Part shown: positions 9,055 to 17,827 of the stretch, piece by piece
Layout: each line of letters begins with the position of its first letter
How positions within the stretch are numbered: position 1 is the stretch's first letter
DNA from: Saccharofermentans sp.
Lineage (GTDB): Bacteria > Bacillota > Clostridia > Saccharofermentanales > Saccharofermentanaceae
DNA: 64,000 nucleotides
NCBI GenBank assembly: GCA_024692235.1
Contig: JAILMW010000033.1
Span: 186,001-250,000 of the forward strand
Direction: 5' to 3'
Notes under the pieces: generated by a model
What the model saw: only the letters and a program-made list of their open reading frames with translations
What the model was told of the DNA's origin: nothing
Database searches by the model: none
Translations under genes and position numbers: made by a program

Positions 9055-9962
9055 TGAGTGACAGAGCAGAAGGAATAATAACAAAAGGCGTGGGAGGCAC
9101 TTACACTGTAAGGGTCTCCCGCGATGATGTCAGGCTCTGTCAGATAAGGGGAGGGATCAGACATAAGAAGATGACTCCCGCCGTAGGCGATATCGTCGAT
9201 ATCATGCCTTCGGGAGATCCTGATATCCCCTATGTGCTGGAGAAGATACACCCGAGGAAGAATTCTCTGGTAAGACCTCCCATCGCCAATATCGATGTCC
9301 TTGTACTGGTATTTGCCGTCAAGGATCCGGAGCCTGATCTTAAGCTCCTGGATAAGATGCTCATAATATGCTCGACTATGGATATAAAGCCTGTTATAGT
9401 CTTTTCCAAGTCAGATACGGACAGCGAGGAGGCGACTAAGCTTAAGGATATCTATTCCAAAGCGGGATTTGCTTCCTTCGTATCTTCCATGAAGGAGCCT
9501 GTTACCAAGGATGATATCCTTGCACTGTCAGACGGCGGCCTTATCGGCCTGGCAGGTCCTTCGGGAGTAGGTAAGAGCACTTTGTGCAACAGTCTTCTCG
9601 GGCAAAGCCTTATGGAGACGGGAACAATAAGCGACAGGCTCAAAAGAGGTAAGCATACCACGAGGCATGTCCAGCTCTTTGAATTCGGAGACGGCTTTAT
9701 CACGGATACACCGGGATTTACGTCACTGGATCTTTTTGAACTTGGTATAGACCATAAGAGCGTCGTCGGAGGATATCCCGAGATAGCCGAGCTGTCACGA
9801 GGATGCAGGTTCGACGATTGCAGACATATAGCCGAACGCGACTGCGCCGTTCGGGAGAATATCGGTCACATCGTCAACGAGGGCCGATATGAGAGATATA
9901 AGGAGTTCTTCGAATTCCTTTACAGTCAGAGAAATAATTACACCGGAGGAGTTCGAAGATGA
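9054..9962 (+). CDS. rsgA: Ribosome small-subunit-dependent GTPase A
   Basis: A 302-residue circularly permuted GTPase that acts in late 30S maturation. An N-terminal OB fold (about 1-65) is followed by G4 (FSKSD, in place of NKxD), then G1 (GPSGVGKST) and G3 (DTPGF), which is the permuted order. A C-terminal zinc knuckle CRFDDCRHIAERDC follows. It is commonly found after prkC in Firmicutes, as here. ATG 9054 overlaps the prkC stop, and its own stop overlaps rpe by four bases. Confidence 0.96.
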   Translation: MSDRAEGIITKGVGGTYTVRVSRDDVRLCQIRGGIRHKKMTPAVGDIVDIMPSGDPDIPYVLEKIHPRKNSLVRPPIANIDVLVLVFAVKDPEPDLKLLDKMLIICSTMDIKPVIVFSKSDTDSEEATKLKDIYSKAGFASFVSSMKEPVTKDDILALSDGGLIGLAGPSGVGKSTLCNSLLGQSLMETGTISDRLKRGKHTTRHVQLFEFGDGFITDTPGFTSLDLFELGIDHKSVVGGYPEIAELSRGCRFDDCRHIAERDCAVRENIGHIVNEGRYERYKEFFEFLYSQRNNYTGGVRR

Positions 9963-10636
9963 ACAACGAAGTAAAGACAGTTCCGTCAATATTGTCGGCT
10001 GATTTTGCTAATCTTGAAAGAGACCTTAAGAAGATCGAGAGCGAGTGCGAGTCGGTCCATATAGATATAATGGACGGTCACTATGTTCCCAATCTCTCTA
10101 TCGGTGTTCCCGTAGTAAAGTCCATAAGGAAGGTGACAGGCATGACCTTCGATACCCACCTTATGATCACTAACCCCGAAGATTTTGTAGAGCCTTTTGC
10201 GAAGGCAGGTTCCGATATGATCACATTCCATATCGAGTGCACCAAGGAACCTGAGGCTCTTATAAAGAAGATAAGGTCTTTGGGACTTAAGGCAGGTGTA
10301 GCTATACACCCCGATACCGATATCAAAGTATTGGAGCCTTTCTGCAGGAAGGATGCAACAGATCTTATCCTTGTAATGAGCGTCAATCCCGGATTCGGTG
10401 AGCAGAGCTTTATGGAAGGCGCATATGACAGGATAAGTGCAGTAAGGAAGATGCTGGACGATAACGGCTCTTCTGCACTCCTTGCAGTTGACGGCGGCGT
10501 TCGAAAGGATAATATCGCCAAGGTCGCTGCTTCCGGCGCAAGGCATATAGTAGCGGGAAGCGCCGTATTTAAGAGTGAAGATCCCGCAGCTACCGTAAGA
10601 GATCTTAATAAGATCGGTAATGACAGCATAAGATGA
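9959..10636 (+). CDS. rpe: Ribulose-phosphate 3-epimerase
   Basis: A 225-residue TIM-barrel enzyme that interconverts ribulose-5-phosphate and xylulose-5-phosphate in the pentose phosphate pathway. Signature segments are PSILSADF, DIMDGHYVPN (metal-binding Asp and His), HLM in DTHLMI, SVNPGFGEQ and VDGGV. The length is typical. It overlaps rsgA and thiN by four bases on each side, so it is firmly part of the operon. Confidence 0.97.
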   Translation: MNNEVKTVPSILSADFANLERDLKKIESECESVHIDIMDGHYVPNLSIGVPVVKSIRKVTGMTFDTHLMITNPEDFVEPFAKAGSDMITFHIECTKEPEALIKKIRSLGLKAGVAIHPDTDIKVLEPFCRKDATDLILVMSVNPGFGEQSFMEGAYDRISAVRKMLDDNGSSALLAVDGGVRKDNIAKVAASGARHIVAGSAVFKSEDPAATVRDLNKIGNDSIR

Positions 10637-11289
10637 TCGTTACTGTTATAGCAGGCGGCCCTGATATAGATCCTCATGTGGCATTTGATGTGGCACAGGG
10701 TTCGGATCTTGTCATCTGTGCCGACAGCGGAGCGGATATAGCGCTTAAGGCCGGTCTTAAGATAGACAAGGTGGTCGGTGATCTGGATTCCATATCATCT
10801 GATGCCTCCGATTATCTTAAAGCACATGATATACCTGTCGAGGTATTTCCCGTTCAGAAGGATATGACCGATACTGAGCTTGTCTTAAGATCATTGTCAC
10901 ATGACGATGAGATAAGGCTCATCTGCTCCATGGCTGGGCGCCCCGATCACATGCTGACCAATATCTTACTGGCAGTAAAGCTTAAGAGCGAAGGATACGA
11001 TATCACGATGACTGACGGAGTAAGCGACGTGATCCCTTTGTCGGGTCCCGACAGGATAAGGCTGGAAGGCCTTTCTTCCGAATCTCATCTTAATATCTCG
11101 CTTATACCTGTTGATTTTACTTCCGATATTGAAGGCGTAACTTCCGAAGGGCTCTTCTATGAGCTTAATGACGCGACTTTACATGCAGGTTCTTCACTGT
11201 CTATAAGTAACAGCCTGAAAGAAGGCTGTGACAGCTTTGGGATAGAGATCAGATCAGGCAGAATGGCTGTGATCATTACGCCTTTATAA
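10633..11289 (+). CDS. thiN: Thiamine pyrophosphokinase
   Basis: A 218-residue enzyme that transfers pyrophosphate from ATP to thiamine to give thiamine diphosphate. The family motif is clear: CADSGADIALKAGLKIDKVVGDLDSI, whose DSGA and GDLDS parts form the active site, then QKDMTDTEL and GRPDHMLTN. It is the final gene of the rsgA-rpe-thiN set, the common Firmicutes order. About 100 bases downstream is a strong hairpin terminator. Confidence 0.95.
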   Translation: MIVTVIAGGPDIDPHVAFDVAQGSDLVICADSGADIALKAGLKIDKVVGDLDSISSDASDYLKAHDIPVEVFPVQKDMTDTELVLRSLSHDDEIRLICSMAGRPDHMLTNILLAVKLKSEGYDITMTDGVSDVIPLSGPDRIRLEGLSSESHLNISLIPVDFTSDIEGVTSEGLFYELNDATLHAGSSLSISNSLKEGCDSFGIEIRSGRMAVIITPL

Positions 11290-11334
11290 AGATTCGGGTC
11301 ATTAATCGGACAGAATCCTGACACAAAAACGGTG

Positions 11335-11363
11335 TTGTAGAAAGACGCCTCCCCGAATAATAT
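11335..11363 (+). promoter_or_regulatory. Possible promoter inside the thiN-DUF5688 gap
   Basis: TTGTAG (11335-11340), a 17-bp spacer and TAATAT (11358-11363). It lies before, not after, the terminator hairpin at 11389, so any transcript from it would be short or attenuated. The same TTGTAG -35 element occurs before the CapA-like gene. Confidence 0.35.
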
Positions 11364-11388
11364 AGACTCGTGTACACATAAAAGAACT

Positions 11389-11424
11389 GACCGTGTCGGC
11401 CCTGTGGCCGGTGCGGTCTTTGTT
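11389..11424 (+). terminator. Intrinsic terminator after thiN
   Basis: GACCG (11389-11393) pairs with CGGTC (11414-11418), and an inner CGGCC pairs with GGCCG around a CTGT loop; TTTGTTTTG follows. It ends the def-thiN operon, or attenuates the next gene if the promoter at 11335 is used. Confidence 0.75.
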
Positions 11425-11455
11425 TTGCCAAAAATCAAGGAGGAAAGAAAAACAG

Positions 11456-12382
11456 ATGCACGACTATGAAGGATTCAAGAAACAGGTCGCAGAAGACATT
11501 ATCGGTTATATGGGTGACGGATATGAGACCTACGAGGTCAAGATCATCCCTTATGAGAAGAAAGGCAGAAAGTGTGACGGAATCAGTATCTGCCTCCCGA
11601 AGACCGTGAAGGGTAGATGCGTCATGCCGACATTGAGTATCAACGAGCTATATGAGGAATATGTTCACGGTGAGGATTATGAGAAGCAGATGAGGAGGGT
11701 CGCAAAGACTATGAAGAACGGTATCAAGATGGGTAAGAAGCTCCTGCCTGAGACAGATTACAGGAAGGCTAAGGAGAAGATAGTATTCCAGCTTGTAAAT
11801 ACGGCAAGTAACGAGGAGATGCTCGCAGGAATACCTCACAGAGGATTCCTTGATCTGTCCGTTATATACAGATGGGGTATCGATTTTTCCGATAACGGTG
11901 TTGCCAGCGTTCTTATAACAAATGACCTTATGGAGCTCATGGGGCTTGATGAAGAGGAGCTTTACGCCTGTGCCCGTGAGAATACCATGAGACTGTTACC
12001 TCCCGTGTTCAAGGATATAAGAGATCTCATAGGAGATTTTATGGATGAAGATGAGTTCATACCTGATATGCCGAAGGGACAGCGGATGTATGTGATCACC
12101 AACAGATATAACTTCGCGGGAGCTAATGCAATGCTCTTGGAAAATGTACTCTATAACATCTCCAAGGAGATAGATTCCGATCTTCTCATACTTCCTGCAT
12201 CGATTAATGAGCTTATAATCCTGTCCGCATCCGAGGAGAAGGACCCGGAGGTCCTCTCGGGGATAGTATCTGAGATCAATCAATATGATGTGGACAAGGC
12301 GGATCGTCTCTCTGACAGTGTATATTACTACAGTTCTTCCACAAGACGTATCTACATAACAAGCGAGAGGAGGATGGCATAA
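11456..12382 (+). CDS. DUF5688 family protein
   Basis: A 308-residue soluble protein of the type annotated DUF5688, frequent in Lachnospiraceae-like Clostridia and of unknown function. Recognisable stretches are the N-terminal YEGFKKQVAEDI, the DYRKAKEKIVFQLVNT segment, the VLITNDLMELMGLDEEEL region and the C-terminal LLILPASINELIIL block. No signal peptide, membrane span or catalytic motif is visible. ATG 11456 follows an AAGGAGG site (11437-11443) at a rather long 12-base spacing. The stop codon abuts the ATG of the adhesin gene, so the two are probably one operon. Confidence 0.75.
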   Translation: MHDYEGFKKQVAEDIIGYMGDGYETYEVKIIPYEKKGRKCDGISICLPKTVKGRCVMPTLSINELYEEYVHGEDYEKQMRRVAKTMKNGIKMGKKLLPETDYRKAKEKIVFQLVNTASNEEMLAGIPHRGFLDLSVIYRWGIDFSDNGVASVLITNDLMELMGLDEEELYACARENTMRLLPPVFKDIRDLIGDFMDEDEFIPDMPKGQRMYVITNRYNFAGANAMLLENVLYNISKEIDSDLLILPASINELIILSASEEKDPEVLSGIVSEINQYDVDKADRLSDSVYYYSSSTRRIYITSERRMA

Positions 12383-15274
12383 ATGAAGAAGAGTATCTCG
12401 GACAAGATCAAAGCCGCTCTGTTGTCTTCGATCCTGATCCCGTCCCTGATATTAGGCGGCATCTCGCTTCCTGTCCTTGCTGACGGTTATGGTGAGCAGG
12501 GCGTAGGAGTAATATTTGCTTATGGCGGTGATCACGGTGACATCACTTTGCAGGGAGGTTGGCATAAAGCTGCTTCCGGCAATCGCTTTGCTATCTTCTA
12601 TACTACGGCGGACAGGCAGGTCATGTACTGCTTAGAACCCGGCAACCACAGAGATGACGATTCATCGGCATTCAGACAGGATCCCGATTATATAAGAAAT
12701 CATTTAAGCTCCAGGTTCTTAAGCGGAAGCCGAATAGAGGAATTCATGAGCCTTATCATGACATACGGATATAACGGTTCTGTTGACGGAGGTCAGTTCG
12801 TTATAGACTTAGGTCCTTTCAATGAGCCTATTACGGAAGCAGGCGGTACTACTACGACACAGCTCTACGAAGCGTGTCAGATACTTATCTGGGAGACTAT
12901 AACGGGCGAGAGGGATGCGAATTTTAATTATGTAGCTCCGGATCCAGGGTATACTCCCGCCAGGAGCATCCATACGACTGGCGGAGACTCCGGTGCGGCC
13001 TTTGATATGTATTACGATCATATCGTAAGCTATGTTAAAGCACACTGCGGAACGCCGTCATTTATGGTGACTTCAGTTGACGCCGCTTTCTCTTCCGAGA
13101 AGACAAAGCCTTCGGATGACGGTGCTTTTCATTTCGAAGATGCTTCGGATAATACTTCTTTGTCAGACTGGAGCTTTGAAGTCGTAGATGCAGCCGGTGT
13201 CGGCATCGTAGGTTCTTCCTGTACGGTCGAAGGCGAGTCTTTAACGGTAACTCTTCCTGAGGATATCACCGAAGCTTATATAAGAGCTGTATCTAACGTG
13301 GCGACAGGAGGTGCGGTGGCCTGGTCATCCGACGGTAACTGGGCCGTAGGCTCTGATACACAGGATCTGGTGCAGCTTTCAGTAGGAAGCAGCAAGGTCT
13401 GCTATACGAAGATAGGAAGGGACACGGGAAGTGTTTCCGTTACCAAGACTTCGGACTACGGTGTTGTCGAAGGTATCGAGTTTGAAGTAATAAGAGCGGA
13501 TACGGGAGTGTCCGTCGGTACCATGACGACGAATGCGAACGGCTATGCTTCTATGGAAGGACTTCTTTACGGTGAATATATCGTAGAAGAAAGAAGCCCC
13601 GACAGGACCGTCTGCATCTGGGACGGCGGCAATACTTTTACAGTGTCCGGAGAATCTCTTAAGGCATCTCTTACGGCGTCGAATCATGTAAGTACGTCGA
13701 TCCTTCTTCATAAGACAGACAAAGTAACCGGAGAAGATGTGGGATATACCTCATATGCGATCTATCAGGACTTTAACGGTAACGGTGTCCCCGAAGAAGA
13801 TGAGCTTATAGATGAGAAGAGGGACAACGACGGAGATTCCTATATTGAGTTTACGGAGCTTCCCGTAGGCAATTATCTTCTTATTGAGACAGAAGCTTCA
13901 GGTAACTACGAGCTCAGTAACGAAGTAATGAGCGTAACGGTAGATTCTCCTGAAGTATACGATATCACCTGCACCAACGACGCTCACGGCAGCGTGTCTT
14001 TGACAAAGACCGACTCCGAGGATGAAGAGAAGATCCTTACGGGTGCAATGTTTGCTGTCTATGTGGATACCAATTCCAACGGCACATACGAAAGCGGTAT
14101 CGACACCATCTACAGCGTTATCGCAGATAACGACCATGACGGCGTCTATATAGAAGACGGTCTTCCGAGACAAAGCTATCTTATAACCGAGATAGTATCT
14201 CCCGCAGGCTATGAGATAGATCCGAATTACTATCCTTTTGAGATCACCATAAACGATCTGGATGTGGTTATAAGTAATGATCCTTACGGCAATTTCTCTG
14301 ATACCAACGGTATCGGTGAGACTGAATTTATGGACTATATATCAGGTTCGAGCGATACCGCGACTTTATCGGAAGAGACTGTTCTTACGGATCACGTATA
14401 CTATCAGGGACTTATCCCCGGAAAGGAATACGAGCTGACTCTTACCATTATGGATAAAGATACGGGGGAAGCCATAGAAGGCATCACCAATACGGTATCA
14501 TTTATACCCGAAGAAGAAAGCGGTGAGACTACGATATCTGTTACGGTGGATTCCTATGAGCTAACGGGACGCACGATAGTTGCCTATGAGATCTTAAGAA
14601 GAGACGATCAGATCGTAGGTGTCCATGCTGATATAAGCGATGAACGTCAGACTATAAGATTCCCTCAGATAGGTACGGTGGCAACAGGTGCCGACAGAAG
14701 TTCCAAGACGGTAACGGGAACTACTACAACAGGAATCGTCGATACGATAATGTTCGAGAACTTAACTCCCGGTAAGACATATAGGGCGGAAGGTATCCTC
14801 ATGAATCCCGTGACCGGCGAGGAATTCAAGATAGAGGATCAGACGGTAACCGGTTCCAGCGAGTTCGTACCACAGGAAGAAAGCGGCAGTGTAGAGGTAC
14901 TTTTCAATTTTGATGCGACAGCGTATGAAGGTGATGTTGTCATATACGAGGAAGTCTTTGATACAGAGACGAACAGGAAGGTCGCAGAGCATAAGGACAT
15001 CACTTACAGAGGACAGACCGTCACTATACGAAAGGCACTGGTACAGATAGATGTACGCCCCACAAGAGTTATATCCGCACTTGTAGCAGTACCTCCCGCA
15101 GTTCCCGAGACGGTCGTGGAGAATATTCCCGAAGTCGTCCCTGAAGAGATCAGAGAAGCGATCCCGCAGACGGGAGAAGCTGCAACCTACTATAAGCTCA
15201 TAGGACTTATCCTGGGCTTTACGTCGCTGGCACTTTATCTGTCATACAGGATGAGATACAGAAAAGAGAAATAA
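12383..15274 (+). CDS. Sortase-anchored VaFE/SpaA-type surface adhesin
   Basis: A 963-residue secreted protein. A signal peptide (about 1-34) ends near VLADG. The N-terminal domain has a thioester-like pair, Cys83 in MYCLEPGN and Gln166 in ACQILIW. Collagen-binding-B/SpaA-like domains follow (about 345-640), with phrases such as VSVTKTSDYG and SVSLTKTDSEDE at domain starts. Two VaFE-type repeats (about 645-770 and 772-890) carry late FVPQEESG-like motifs. The C-terminus has IPQTG (927-931), a hydrophobic span and a basic tail, which is a sortase signal. No sortase gene lies in the window. It probably forms a covalently stabilised stalk or pilin on the cell wall. Confidence 0.88.
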   Translation: MKKSISDKIKAALLSSILIPSLILGGISLPVLADGYGEQGVGVIFAYGGDHGDITLQGGWHKAASGNRFAIFYTTADRQVMYCLEPGNHRDDDSSAFRQDPDYIRNHLSSRFLSGSRIEEFMSLIMTYGYNGSVDGGQFVIDLGPFNEPITEAGGTTTTQLYEACQILIWETITGERDANFNYVAPDPGYTPARSIHTTGGDSGAAFDMYYDHIVSYVKAHCGTPSFMVTSVDAAFSSEKTKPSDDGAFHFEDASDNTSLSDWSFEVVDAAGVGIVGSSCTVEGESLTVTLPEDITEAYIRAVSNVATGGAVAWSSDGNWAVGSDTQDLVQLSVGSSKVCYTKIGRDTGSVSVTKTSDYGVVEGIEFEVIRADTGVSVGTMTTNANGYASMEGLLYGEYIVEERSPDRTVCIWDGGNTFTVSGESLKASLTASNHVSTSILLHKTDKVTGEDVGYTSYAIYQDFNGNGVPEEDELIDEKRDNDGDSYIEFTELPVGNYLLIETEASGNYELSNEVMSVTVDSPEVYDITCTNDAHGSVSLTKTDSEDEEKILTGAMFAVYVDTNSNGTYESGIDTIYSVIADNDHDGVYIEDGLPRQSYLITEIVSPAGYEIDPNYYPFEITINDLDVVISNDPYGNFSDTNGIGETEFMDYISGSSDTATLSEETVLTDHVYYQGLIPGKEYELTLTIMDKDTGEAIEGITNTVSFIPEEESGETTISVTVDSYELTGRTIVAYEILRRDDQIVGVHADISDERQTIRFPQIGTVATGADRSSKTVTGTTTTGIVDTIMFENLTPGKTYRAEGILMNPVTGEEFKIEDQTVTGSSEFVPQEESGSVEVLFNFDATAYEGDVVIYEEVFDTETNRKVAEHKDITYRGQTVTIRKALVQIDVRPTRVISALVAVPPAVPETVVENIPEVVPEEIREAIPQTGEAATYYKLIGLILGFTSLALYLSYRMRYRKEK

Positions 15275-15304
15275 CAGGATGTGATAAAAACATATAGCGG
15301 GAAG

Positions 15305-15313
15305 TGATATAAT
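15305..15313 (+). promoter_or_regulatory. Extended -10 promoter of nudC
   Basis: TGA-TATAAT at 15305-15313; a GGAGG ribosome-binding site lies just before the ATG at 15345. No convincing -35 element is present. Confidence 0.55.
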
Positions 15314-15344
15314 TTAACGGACATTAATTGCTCTCGGAGGCCGT

Positions 15345-16211
15345 ATGATCCAGGATATATTACCGCATAAGCTTATAAACAGTTACGATCCTCAGAAGAC
15401 TCACGGCGACAGCTCGCTTGCCGTAGTATTTACCGACGAGGGGCTGCTTATAAAGTCTGAGCCCGAGAAGGACGGAAGCAGCCGCAAGTTGTTTCCCAGG
15501 TTCGAGGACCTTCCGGCACAAAACAGGATCCTTAAGACCACTTATCTTTTTACGGTGGACGAGGACGAGTTCTATCTTATCGATGATCCCGACGGATGCT
15601 TTATAAAGCCCGAAGGGTATGAATATTCCAAGATAAGAAATATCAGGATGCTTCCCGATGTGTCACATAAGGGCAAGTTCGAGGCGTTCACGGCCAAGCA
15701 GCTCTATGCCTGGTATACCAATAACAGGTTCTGCGGAAGATGTGCGACACCTACAAGAAAGAGCGATACGGAGCGTGCTCTGGTATGTCCTTCCTGCGGT
15801 AATACGATATATCCCAGAGTAGTACCTGCGGTAATAGTAGGTATCCTTGATAAGGAGAATGAGAAGATAATCCTTACAAAGTACAACGGCAGGGTCACAT
15901 CAAGTTATGCCCTGGTCGCAGGTTTTACCGAGATAGGAGAGACCTTCGAGGAGACCGTGGCAAGAGAAGTCATGGAAGAAGTAGGTCTTAAGGTAAAAAA
16001 CATAACCTACTACAAGTCTCAGCCCTGGGGCGTAGCTGACGATATCCTTGCAGGATTCTTCTGCGAAGTTGACGGAGACCGTACCATAACAAGAGACCCT
16101 GACGAACTTGCTCTTGCAGAGTGGATGAGCAGGGACGAAGTGGTGCTTCAGCCTGATGACTTAAGTCTTACCAACGAGATGATGAGACTGTTCAAAGAAG
16201 GTAAGATCTGA
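15345..16211 (+). CDS. nudC: NAD+ diphosphatase (NudC)
   Basis: A 288-residue Nudix hydrolase. It has a zinc ribbon (CGRC at about 130, CPSC about 20 residues later), a complete Nudix box GFTEIGETFEETVAREVMEE, and SQPWG about 17 residues downstream, which matches the SQPW signature of NADH pyrophosphatases. It hydrolyses NAD(H) to NMN(H) and AMP and in other bacteria removes NAD caps from RNA. The gene stands alone between its own extended -10 promoter and a good terminator. Confidence 0.92.
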   Translation: MIQDILPHKLINSYDPQKTHGDSSLAVVFTDEGLLIKSEPEKDGSSRKLFPRFEDLPAQNRILKTTYLFTVDEDEFYLIDDPDGCFIKPEGYEYSKIRNIRMLPDVSHKGKFEAFTAKQLYAWYTNNRFCGRCATPTRKSDTERALVCPSCGNTIYPRVVPAVIVGILDKENEKIILTKYNGRVTSSYALVAGFTEIGETFEETVAREVMEEVGLKVKNITYYKSQPWGVADDILAGFFCEVDGDRTITRDPDELALAEWMSRDEVVLQPDDLSLTNEMMRLFKEGKI

Positions 16212-16217
16212 TAAGAC

Positions 16218-16246
16218 AAGACGGTCGTAAGATCGTCTTGTTTTTT
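16218..16246 (+). terminator. Intrinsic terminator after nudC
   Basis: A nine-bp stem AAGACGGTC (16218-16226) with GATCGTCTT (16231-16239), a GTAA tetraloop and a run of T from 16241. Confidence 0.85.
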
Positions 16247-16254
16247 GTTATAAT
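16246..16254 (+). promoter_or_regulatory. Extended -10 promoter of ppx-ppk
   Basis: TGT-TATAAT at 16246-16254, starting in the last T of the preceding terminator run. The ribosome-binding site and ATG of ppx lie about 25-35 bp further on. Confidence 0.6.
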
Positions 16255-16288
16255 CTATAGGTGATCCTTTATAGCGGGAGTGCATGAT

Positions 16289-17827
16289 ATGGCTAAGAAG
16301 ACAGTGGCCGTCATTGATATAGGTTCTTTGACTGCGAGACTTAAGATATTCGAGATCGGTTCCAAGGGTAAGCCCAAGGAGATCGATGCCGTAAGGAAGA
16401 TAACCTCCCTTGGTACCAGAAGTTACAGGAACGGTGTTATCGAAGCTTCCGAGATGGATGAACTGTGTAACTGCCTTTATGACTTCGAGATTAAGTGCAG
16501 GGAGTATCAGGTATCACGTATATTCTGTGTTGCTACGAGTGCCTTTCGTAATGCAGGCAACAAGGATGTAGTAATAGAGCAGATAAGGATAAGGACCGGC
16601 TTCCGTATAGAGATCCTGGATAACTCCATGGAAAGGTTCTACCATAACCTCGCCGTAAGGGAGACCATGCCTGACTTCGCACAGATAGTAGAGTCCGGTA
16701 CGATGATCCTCGATATAGGTTCAGGTTCACTTCAGGCTACGGTGTACGATAAATCTGACTTCATCTTCTCCCAGAATATGGTCCTCGGTTCCTTGCGCAT
16801 CTATGAGATGCTCTCGGACCTTCAGAGCAGGACAATACACTACGAGGACGTACTGGAGGAATTTATCGCGCAGGATCTTGACGATTACCATGCGGTAGAG
16901 CCTAAGGGCATCGTCTACAAGAACATGATCGCCTTCGGAGGCGAGATGGGTTATATAAAGCTCCTGGCGGGCAAGGATCCCAACAAGAAATGCATAATAG
17001 AGAAGGACGAGTTCCTGAAGGTATATGAATACCTCCTGAATACCAGACCTTCCGATCTGTCTCTTAACGACAGGATCCCCACTAATATATCGCCGCTTCT
17101 TCTTCCTGCGGCGCTTATCATCAAGAATATGCTGGAATACACGGGAGTAGATAAGATCTATCTTCCTCATGCTTCGCTGTCTGACGGCATCATATATCAC
17201 TACTGCACCAAGATGATGGGCTATAAGCCTTCCATCAATCCCGACGACGACCTTATAAGAGCTGCAAGAAATGTCGCCAAGCGCTATAAGACAGACAAGA
17301 AGCATATCGAATTTGTAGAAAAGGCAGCTCTTGAGATCTTCGATACTTCAAGAAAACTGAGCGGTCTTAAGGAGAGAGACAGACTTCTTCTGCAACTCTC
17401 TTCGATACTTCACGAGTGCGGTAAGTTCGTCCATGCCACGGACCATAACGAAGCAGCATATGCTCTTATCCGCTACACCGATCTTATAGGACTTGATTCG
17501 GACGAGCTCGATACCATAGCTCTTGTAGTAAGGCTTTATCCCAAGCAGAACCCTTACGAGAATTTCTACTACAGAAATCTTCCTCCGAACAAGAAGGTCA
17601 TCGTAAGTAAGCTTACTGCAATGCTCAGGATCGCAGACGCGATGGATGCGTCCCACAGACAGAAGTCTAAGAAGATGTCGGTCACGCTTTATCCCGACAA
17701 GCTCCATATATCCCTCGACGCTTCGGCGGATATGTCCTTTGAGACATGGTCCTTTGAACATCGAAGCGAGCTCTTCGAGCAGATAATAGGAGTAAAACCG
17801 GAACTTAAGGTCAGGAGGCACATGTAA
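16289..17827 (+). CDS. ppx: Exopolyphosphatase/pppGpp phosphohydrolase (Ppx/GppA family)
   Basis: A 512-residue protein. The N-terminal ASKHA-fold Ppx/GppA domain (about 1-300) shows VAVIDIGSLTARLKI, ATSAFRNAGN, and LDIGSGSLQATV. The C-terminal domain (about 310-500) is HD-like, with LHECGKF. It removes terminal phosphate from polyphosphate and may act on pppGpp. ATG 16289 fits the GCGGGAG site; an in-frame GTG at 16280 is too close to it. It overlaps ppk by one base, so polyphosphate synthesis and breakdown are coupled in one operon. Confidence 0.92.
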   Translation: MAKKTVAVIDIGSLTARLKIFEIGSKGKPKEIDAVRKITSLGTRSYRNGVIEASEMDELCNCLYDFEIKCREYQVSRIFCVATSAFRNAGNKDVVIEQIRIRTGFRIEILDNSMERFYHNLAVRETMPDFAQIVESGTMILDIGSGSLQATVYDKSDFIFSQNMVLGSLRIYEMLSDLQSRTIHYEDVLEEFIAQDLDDYHAVEPKGIVYKNMIAFGGEMGYIKLLAGKDPNKKCIIEKDEFLKVYEYLLNTRPSDLSLNDRIPTNISPLLLPAALIIKNMLEYTGVDKIYLPHASLSDGIIYHYCTKMMGYKPSINPDDDLIRAARNVAKRYKTDKKHIEFVEKAALEIFDTSRKLSGLKERDRLLLQLSSILHECGKFVHATDHNEAAYALIRYTDLIGLDSDELDTIALVVRLYPKQNPYENFYYRNLPPNKKVIVSKLTAMLRIADAMDASHRQKSKKMSVTLYPDKLHISLDASADMSFETWSFEHRSELFEQIIGVKPELKVRRHM